Shown piece after piece: positions 6,398 to 10,860 of a stretch of 10,860 nt of DNA. Positions within the stretch are counted from its first letter, which is position 1; the number at the start of each line of letters is the position of its first letter. Under the pieces are notes generated by a model. The model saw only the letters and a program-made list of their open reading frames with translations, ran no database searches and was not told the DNA's origin. The translations under genes and the position numbers were made by a program. Source of the DNA: an uncultured Clostridia bacterium (GTDB lineage: Bacteria > Bacillota > Clostridia > Oscillospirales > Acutalibacteraceae); contig CAMOCU010000010.1 in NCBI GenBank assembly GCA_946610835.1, positions 1 to 10,860 of the forward strand. Reading direction: 5' to 3'.

Positions 6398-8329
6398 TTA
6401 TCTGTCAAAAAAGCCTTTCGCGCCGAAACGATCGTACACCTTGTCATAAATCCGGTGTACAAACCCATTGAACGCATTGGCCAGTTTGCTCTCCTTCTTT
6501 TCCGCCGGTTTTTCCATGGCACCCATGTCGATGAGCATCTGGTGGAATTCATCCATCAGCGCATTGTCCTTTTCGGGATCGTTGACCGTGCATTCCTTCA
6601 TGGCGATCACGGCGTCATACTTCGCCTGCTGCTGTGCGGTGGGCGTGTGCGTTTCGCAGTATGTATCCCATGCCGGCAGATAGTCGCTCAGAAGTCTGTC
6701 GATGTCGCGCGCCTTGTTGAACTGCGGGTAATAATACGCGTCCGTCTCGCTGTCGCAGTCATCGACCGTTTTGATGTGGCCGAGTGCAAGATCCACTGCC
6801 AGCGCCAGCGCTGTATTGTTGTCCTCCAGCTCATGCGTCTGACCGTAGAAGAACCATGTGGAATCCTTGTAATAGGTGCCGGAAATGTCGATCGAACCAT
6901 CGGGGGACAGTTCGCGGCCGTCCGCGGCATCAAACTTGCGGTCAAACGCAACGTACTTTGTGCCGGGCGCTGTGGAAGAAATATGAATAACCTCGTCGCT
7001 GTTGGTCGTTTTTGCCGAGCGGAAAAACTTAAACAATCCGTCGTCCGTGTGCCCGCCGAAACCGAGCCCGTAGCCGCTGATGAATGAGAAAGTCACGCCC
7101 TGCTTTTCGAGCGCGGCAAGACGCTCCCTGACCGTACGCTGCGCATTATAATAATCGTCCGCAATGCCGCGCACCAGATCCGAATCGAACTTATCCCGCA
7201 GCGCGGGGTAATCCTTGGACGGGATCAGCACCGTCAGCGACGGCGTTTCGAGCACCAGAATCTTGCCGAGTGCGCCGACAACACGGTCAATGATGCTGCG
7301 GATCACCGCCTTGGGGAACATACGCAGCGCAAGCGTGATCACCGGTCCCCACGGATCGCCGATCATTTCGCCCAAAAAGCCGTGATAGATCATGTCGGCG
7401 GATTCGTCCGTGTAATCCAGATTCAGCAGATCCGTACCCACATCGCTGCCGTCCCAACAGCCGACGATGCTCACAACGCGCCGCACATGATTCTGCGCCA
7501 CATTCGGGTACGCCATAAGATATGCGCTTGTCACCGTTGCGCCCATGCTCATGGGCACCAGCACGACTTTGTCTGCGCCGAGCTTGTTTTCACGAAGAAT
7601 GGTTTCAATAAAGGTATGCAGCGCTTCAACGTTTTCGTCTGTGCGGGAGAAGGGCGCATACGTGAAGCAGTAAAGATAATCTTCAAAGTTTTCGCCCAGG
7701 CGCTTTTTCGCGATCTCCTCGCAGGGAATCGAGGAGTAGAAACGCGCCTTGGCTTCAGACATGTATCGGCCGCCCTCGCGCGCCTGATTGCCGTACGGAT
7801 ATTCGGACACGGGGCAGGTATACCGCGGCGTGATGACATTGGCCGGCAAATGGCCGTTTTCATCGACGACGTTGTACTTGATGATGCTCTTGAGCGCTTT
7901 TTCTACCGTGGCATCGTGCGTGACGTCGCGGCGGATCGTCAGCGACAGCGCCAGCTCACCCACCAGCTTGAGCAGATTGGCAAACAGTTTGAAGTCCAGC
8001 AGTTGCTTGGCATCGTTGCCGGCAGCGGTAAAAACGGTTTCCATCAGATTCCACCGGTCGATGTACTGCCCGTTCGCCACCAGCGGCGCATAGTTTTTGT
8101 AGTCCTGCAACGTGCCGCTTTCAAACGCGTCGTCCGCAAGATACTTTTCGTCGAACAGGTACGACCGGGACTGCCCGATGCCCGTTACAAACACGATCAG
8201 GCTGTCCTCGCCGTCTGCGAACGCGGACGCTGCCGACGCCTGCGCAACACGAGGCGCAGCGGACGACGGAACCGTCAGTACGGGAACCAGCATTGCCAGA
8301 CAAAGAATGAACGCGACGAGTTTTTTCAT
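6398..8329 (-). CDS. Secreted alpha/beta-hydrolase-like protein (lipase/LCAT-like, tentative)
   Basis: This encodes 643 residues. A clear signal peptide (MKKLVAFILC, hydrophobic core, cut near VPSSAA) sends it out of the cell. After it, DSLIVFVTGIGQS (about 43-54) looks like the first strand and oxyanion loop of an alpha/beta hydrolase. VVLVPMSMGAT (255-265) looks like a nucleophile elbow with Ser261, although the first glycine of G-x-S-x-G is proline. PDGSIDISG (Asp477) followed by GQTHE (His499) resembles the acid and base order of LCAT-like lipases. Together these suggest an acyl hydrolase or acyltransferase; the substrate is unknown. The ATG at 8329 has AGGAGG eight bases upstream and its own promoter. 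A terminator follows the gene. Confidence is high for a secreted protein and moderate for the enzyme class. Confidence 0.88.
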   Translation of the reverse strand: MKKLVAFILCLAMLVPVLTVPSSAAPRVAQASAASAFADGEDSLIVFVTGIGQSRSYLFDEKYLADDAFESGTLQDYKNYAPLVANGQYIDRWNLMETVFTAAGNDAKQLLDFKLFANLLKLVGELALSLTIRRDVTHDATVEKALKSIIKYNVVDENGHLPANVITPRYTCPVSEYPYGNQAREGGRYMSEAKARFYSSIPCEEIAKKRLGENFEDYLYCFTYAPFSRTDENVEALHTFIETILRENKLGADKVVLVPMSMGATVTSAYLMAYPNVAQNHVRRVVSIVGCWDGSDVGTDLLNLDYTDESADMIYHGFLGEMIGDPWGPVITLALRMFPKAVIRSIIDRVVGALGKILVLETPSLTVLIPSKDYPALRDKFDSDLVRGIADDYYNAQRTVRERLAALEKQGVTFSFISGYGLGFGGHTDDGLFKFFRSAKTTNSDEVIHISSTAPGTKYVAFDRKFDAADGRELSPDGSIDISGTYYKDSTWFFYGQTHELEDNNTALALAVDLALGHIKTVDDCDSETDAYYYPQFNKARDIDRLLSDYLPAWDTYCETHTPTAQQQAKYDAVIAMKECTVNDPEKDNALMDEFHQMLIDMGAMEKPAEKKESKLANAFNGFVHRIYDKVYDRFGAKGFFDR

Positions 8330-8350
8330 AGTCGATCCCTCCTGCGCAAT

Positions 8351-8379
8351 ATCATAGCATGAAAGTCCGGGAATTGCAA
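8351..8379 (-). promoter_or_regulatory. Promoter of the secreted hydrolase gene
   Basis: On the minus strand TTGCAA (8379-8374) and TATGAT (8356-8351) are separated by exactly 17 bases. The -10 is preceded by TGC, an extended element. This is close to the sigma-A consensus and leaves a short leader carrying the AGGAGG site. Confidence 0.75.
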
Positions 8380-8398
8380 GTATACATTCACATATCGC

Positions 8399-8424
8399 TT
8401 GACAATTCCTTTGGAAAATGTCAA
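8399..8424. promoter_or_regulatory. Operator-like inverted repeat over the LtrA-gene promoter
   Basis: TTGACA at 8399-8404 is mirrored perfectly by TGTCAA at 8419-8424, with partial symmetry inside (9 of 13 pairs match overall). The palindrome covers the -35 and reaches into the -10, a placement expected for a repressor site. No regulator for it is identified. Confidence 0.4.
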
Positions 8425-8427
8425 AAT
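8399..8427 (+). promoter_or_regulatory. Promoter of the LtrA-family gene
   Basis: A perfect TTGACA -35 (8399-8404) is followed after 17 bases by CAAAAT (8422-8427), a four-of-six -10 match. Transcription would start near 8434, leaving a leader of about 25 bases that includes AGAGGAA. It is divergent from the hydrolase promoter, and the two -35 boxes are about 20 bases apart. Confidence 0.6.
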
Positions 8428-8458
8428 AATACCGACTTTACAGAGAGGAAAGCAATGT

Positions 8459-9607
8459 ATGTCCGTACCGGAAACCCTGCATAAGGAAGAAAAAAAGGTC
8501 GAATATCTTGAATTGATTTACGATCTGATATTCGTCTACATCCTCGGGCGCAACAATTCGCTGATGCATCACGTTCAGGACGGTTTTGTCAGCTTCGGCG
8601 TGTTTCTCGGGTATATGCTCGGGACGCTGGCCGTAATCCAGATCTGGAATTTCACCACCTTTTACATCAACATCTACGGACGCAACAGTGTGCGCGATCA
8701 TATCTCGCTGTTTATCAACATGTATCTGCTGTATTACATGGGCGAAGGAATCAGCGTGCATTGGCAATCCTCTTTTGTGCGGTATGTGGCCGCATGGGGT
8801 CTGATTCTTGTCAATCTCGGTGTGCAGCATCTGCTGGAAATGCACCGTCACGCACAAGCACCGTGGGAACGGCGGCATCTGCTGCGCCGTGCGGCAATCA
8901 TCCTCGGGCAGTCCGTGCTTGTGTTTGCGCTCATTCCGCTGTACCGGCTGACCGGAACATCGTTTGCCGCCGTACCGATCGTGTTCGGCGTGACCTGCAT
9001 GATGCTCTCAGGCGTGCGCAACAAACTGTTTCCGGTGGACTTTGCGCACTTGACCGAGCGCGCCATGCTGTATGTTGTCTTCACCTTCGGTGAAATGATC
9101 ATTGCCATCGCGTCTTACTTTCAAGGCGCGCTGACGCGGAGCACTGTGTATTATTCCCTGCTGGCGTTCCTGATTGTCGCGGGCCTGTTTTTGAGTTACG
9201 GCACGATGTATAACCGCATTCTGGACAGAGAAAAGGTCACCAACGGCACGGGGTATATGCTGCTGCATGTGTTTCTCCTTTTTGCACTGAACAACATTTC
9301 TGTTTCGCTCGAATTCATGCCCCTGCCGCAGGTGGATCTGCTGGCCAAAACGCTGCTGCTGACCGGATCGTTTATCCTGTATTTTCTGTTCCTGTTTCTG
9401 CTTGGCCTGTATGCCAGGCACCGCTGCCGGTTTTCGCCGCGTTATCTGCTGGCCATAATCGGCCTGACCGCTGCTTTCGCGGCGCTGATGCTCTTGCTGC
9501 GCGCACATAGCTATATCGGCATTGCTCTTTCGTGCGTGTATATCTGGAGCATTTTCCTGACCATTTACCTGCGCGCCAAAAAAACCGGCGCGCCAACAGA
9601 AAAATAA
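8459..9607 (+). CDS. ltrA: LtrA-family (low temperature requirement A) integral membrane protein
   Basis: This 382-residue polytopic membrane protein has about ten hydrophobic segments. Two family landmarks are visible. Near the N-terminus EYLELIYDLIFVY (about residues 15-27) corresponds to the E-L-x-x-D-L-x-F-V motif. Mid-protein, TERAMLYVVFTFGEMIIAI (about 199-217) matches the E-R-x-x-L-x-x-x-x-x-G-E motif of LtrA proteins. The family was named from a Listeria low-temperature phenotype; its biochemical role is not settled. The ATG at 8459 is chosen for AGAGGAA eight bases upstream. The earlier in-frame TTG at 8399 is the -35 box, so it cannot be the start. A UvrA-like gene follows after 17 bases on the same strand, so the two are probably co-transcribed. 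Its name has nothing to do with the group II intron protein also called LtrA. Confidence 0.88.
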   Translation: MSVPETLHKEEKKVEYLELIYDLIFVYILGRNNSLMHHVQDGFVSFGVFLGYMLGTLAVIQIWNFTTFYINIYGRNSVRDHISLFINMYLLYYMGEGISVHWQSSFVRYVAAWGLILVNLGVQHLLEMHRHAQAPWERRHLLRRAAIILGQSVLVFALIPLYRLTGTSFAAVPIVFGVTCMMLSGVRNKLFPVDFAHLTERAMLYVVFTFGEMIIAIASYFQGALTRSTVYYSLLAFLIVAGLFLSYGTMYNRILDREKVTNGTGYMLLHVFLLFALNNISVSLEFMPLPQVDLLAKTLLLTGSFILYFLFLFLLGLYARHRCRFSPRYLLAIIGLTAAFAALMLLLRAHSYIGIALSCVYIWSIFLTIYLRAKKTGAPTEK

Positions 9608-9624
9608 CCAAAAGGCGGTTTGAC

Positions 9625-10860
9625 ATGCGTTCGGACAATCCTGAAAAAATCCTTGTGCGCGGCGCACGCGTACACAATCTGAAAAATATTGACGTGGATA
9701 TTCCGCTGCACCGGATTGTCGGCATTGCAGGTGTTTCCGGCTCCGGCAAGTCCTCTCTGGCGTTGGGCGTTCTATATGCGGAGGGTTCGCGGCGCTATCT
9801 TGAATCCCTCTCCACCTACACCCGCCGGCGGATGACGCAGGCGGCCAAGGCGGATGTGGACGCAGTGCAATATATCCCCGCCGCGCTCGCGCTGCGGCAG
9901 CGTCCCGGTGTGCCGGGCATCCGCTCCACATTCGGCACGGGGACGGAACTGCTGAACAGCCTGCGGCTGATGTTTTCGCGTTTGGCAGAGCATCGCTGCC
10001 CCAACGGCCACATGCATCCGCCTTCACTCGCCGTTGCGGCCGGACAGGCGCTGGTCTGTCCCGTATGCGGCGTGCGGTTTTTCGCACCCGGCGCGGAGGA
10101 ACTCGCGTTCAACAGTCAGGGCGCATGCCGCAAATGCGGCGGCACCGGCATGGTACGCACAGTGGATCCGGATACGCTTGTACCGGATGATTCATTAACC
10201 ATTGACGACGGCGCAGTCGCCCCGTGGAACAGCCTGATGTGGTCGCTGATGACCGACGTGTGCCGCGCGATGGGCGTGCGCACAAATGTGCCTTTCCGCG
10301 ATCTGACAGCGCAGGAAAAGGAAATCGTGTTCCACGGCCCTGCCGAAAAGAAACGCATTTTTTACAAATCCAAAAACACCAATCAGGCAGGTGAACTGGA
10401 TTTTACCTATTACAACGCCACATACACCGTTGAAAACGCACTCGCCAAAGTCAAGGATGACAAAGGTATGAAGCGCGTGGAAAAATTTTTGCGCGAGGAA
10501 ATCTGCCCCGATTGCGCCGGCACGCGGCTGTGCGCGCAAGCACGCGCGCCAAAGCTGCTGGGCATATCGCTGGACGAAGTCTGTACGCTGCCCCTTTCGG
10601 ATCTGATCCGCTGGGTCGACAGCGTCCCGGGCGCTCTGCCGGAGGAAATGCGCCCGATGGCACAAAGCATTTGCGATGCGTTCCGCGGCGCAGCGGTACG
10701 GCTGGTCGATCTGGGTCTGTCCTATCTGTCGCTTGACCGCGCAGCGTCAACACTGTCCACCGGCGAACGGCAGCGCATGCAGCTCGCCCGCGCCGTACGC
10801 AACCGTACGACCGGCGTGCTGTACGTTTTGGATGAGCCGTCGATCGGACTGCATCCTGCC
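9625..10860 (+). CDS. UvrA-like ABC ATPase lacking the UvrB-binding domain (incomplete at right edge)
   Basis: The first 412 codons are present and the gene continues past the edge. It is an ABC-type ATPase of the UvrA family. Visible motifs are Walker A GVSGSGKS (36-43), a zinc module CPVC (145-148) and CRKC (168-171), CPDCAGTRL (294-302), the ABC signature LSTGERQR (377-384) and Walker B VLYVLDEPSIGLH (398-410). In canonical UvrA over 100 residues more separate Walker A from the first zinc module, the region that holds the UvrB-binding domain. Here it is absent, and the signature has ST in place of the usual SGG. This points to a short UvrA paralogue, a group linked with DNA protection or drug tolerance, not the housekeeping repair subunit. 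The start ATG follows AAAGGCGG and lies 17 bases after the upstream gene. Confidence 0.9.
   Translation, partial: MRSDNPEKILVRGARVHNLKNIDVDIPLHRIVGIAGVSGSGKSSLALGVLYAEGSRRYLESLSTYTRRRMTQAAKADVDAVQYIPAALALRQRPGVPGIRSTFGTGTELLNSLRLMFSRLAEHRCPNGHMHPPSLAVAAGQALVCPVCGVRFFAPGAEELAFNSQGACRKCGGTGMVRTVDPDTLVPDDSLTIDDGAVAPWNSLMWSLMTDVCRAMGVRTNVPFRDLTAQEKEIVFHGPAEKKRIFYKSKNTNQAGELDFTYYNATYTVENALAKVKDDKGMKRVEKFLREEICPDCAGTRLCAQARAPKLLGISLDEVCTLPLSDLIRWVDSVPGALPEEMRPMAQSICDAFRGAAVRLVDLGLSYLSLDRAASTLSTGERQRMQLARAVRNRTTGVLYVLDEPSIGLHPA

Noticed and set aside
4319..8329. An agr-type quorum-sensing locus
   Set aside because: The kinase and regulator fit the type, but no AgrB-like membrane protease or AgrD-like short precursor peptide is visible in the window.
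7382..8362. Plus-strand open frame of 326 codons opposite the hydrolase gene
   Set aside because: It is a shadow of the minus-strand gene. It runs over the hydrolase promoter and ribosome binding site and its translation is Arg/His/Val-rich without recognisable domains.
9008..10087. Minus-strand open frame of 359 codons across the LtrA- and UvrA-like genes
   Set aside because: It spans two well-supported plus-strand genes, and its basic, Gln/Arg-rich translation has no domain features.

Overview
The window looks like a chromosomal segment of a moderately GC-rich Firmicute, most likely an uncultured gut-type clostridium (class Clostridia). The signs are strong AGGAGG-type ribosome binding sites, some GTG starts, two LytTR response regulators, an AgrC-type GHKL sensor kinase, and secreted proteins with BspA-type leucine-rich repeats and GHxY...CxxCG cysteine repeats. 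No rRNA, tRNA, transposase, phage gene or CRISPR array was seen. Species assignment is not possible from the sequence alone.

Layout. A minus-strand gene (1-88) runs off the left edge. Upstream of it is a 106-residue minus-strand hypothetical protein (248-568). A LytTR response regulator on the plus strand (738-1433) is divergent from that gene and ends 15 bases from the end of a convergent minus-strand gene. That convergent gene (1449-4322) encodes a 957-residue secreted protein with leucine-rich repeats around a 13-motif cysteine-repeat array. It is the last gene of a tight minus-strand operon: response regulator (5610-6302), sensor kinase (4319-5608), surface protein. A 1-base gap separates the first two genes, and a 4-base ATGA overlap joins the last two. 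A secreted alpha/beta-hydrolase-like protein (6398-8329) lies upstream on the same strand, separated by a probable terminator. It has a good promoter of its own. Divergent from it is a plus-strand pair: an LtrA-family membrane protein (8459-9607) and a UvrA-like ABC ATPase (9625 to the right edge, incomplete).

How the genes may work together. The kinase and its adjacent regulator form a complete LytTR two-component pair. Translational coupling of the kinase to a large cysteine-repeat surface protein makes that protein the best candidate for a sensory or output partner. The second regulator (738-1433) is a close paralogue on the far side of the surface-protein gene, with no kinase of its own. 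The whole block 738-6302 therefore reads as one signalling island built round a cell-surface protein. No AgrB- or AgrD-like gene was found, so a peptide-pheromone circuit is not shown. The most notable observations are this island, a nearly perfect 228-bp tandem duplication inside the surface gene, a terminator just 30 bases before the regulator start, and an operator-like palindrome over the promoter of the LtrA-family gene.
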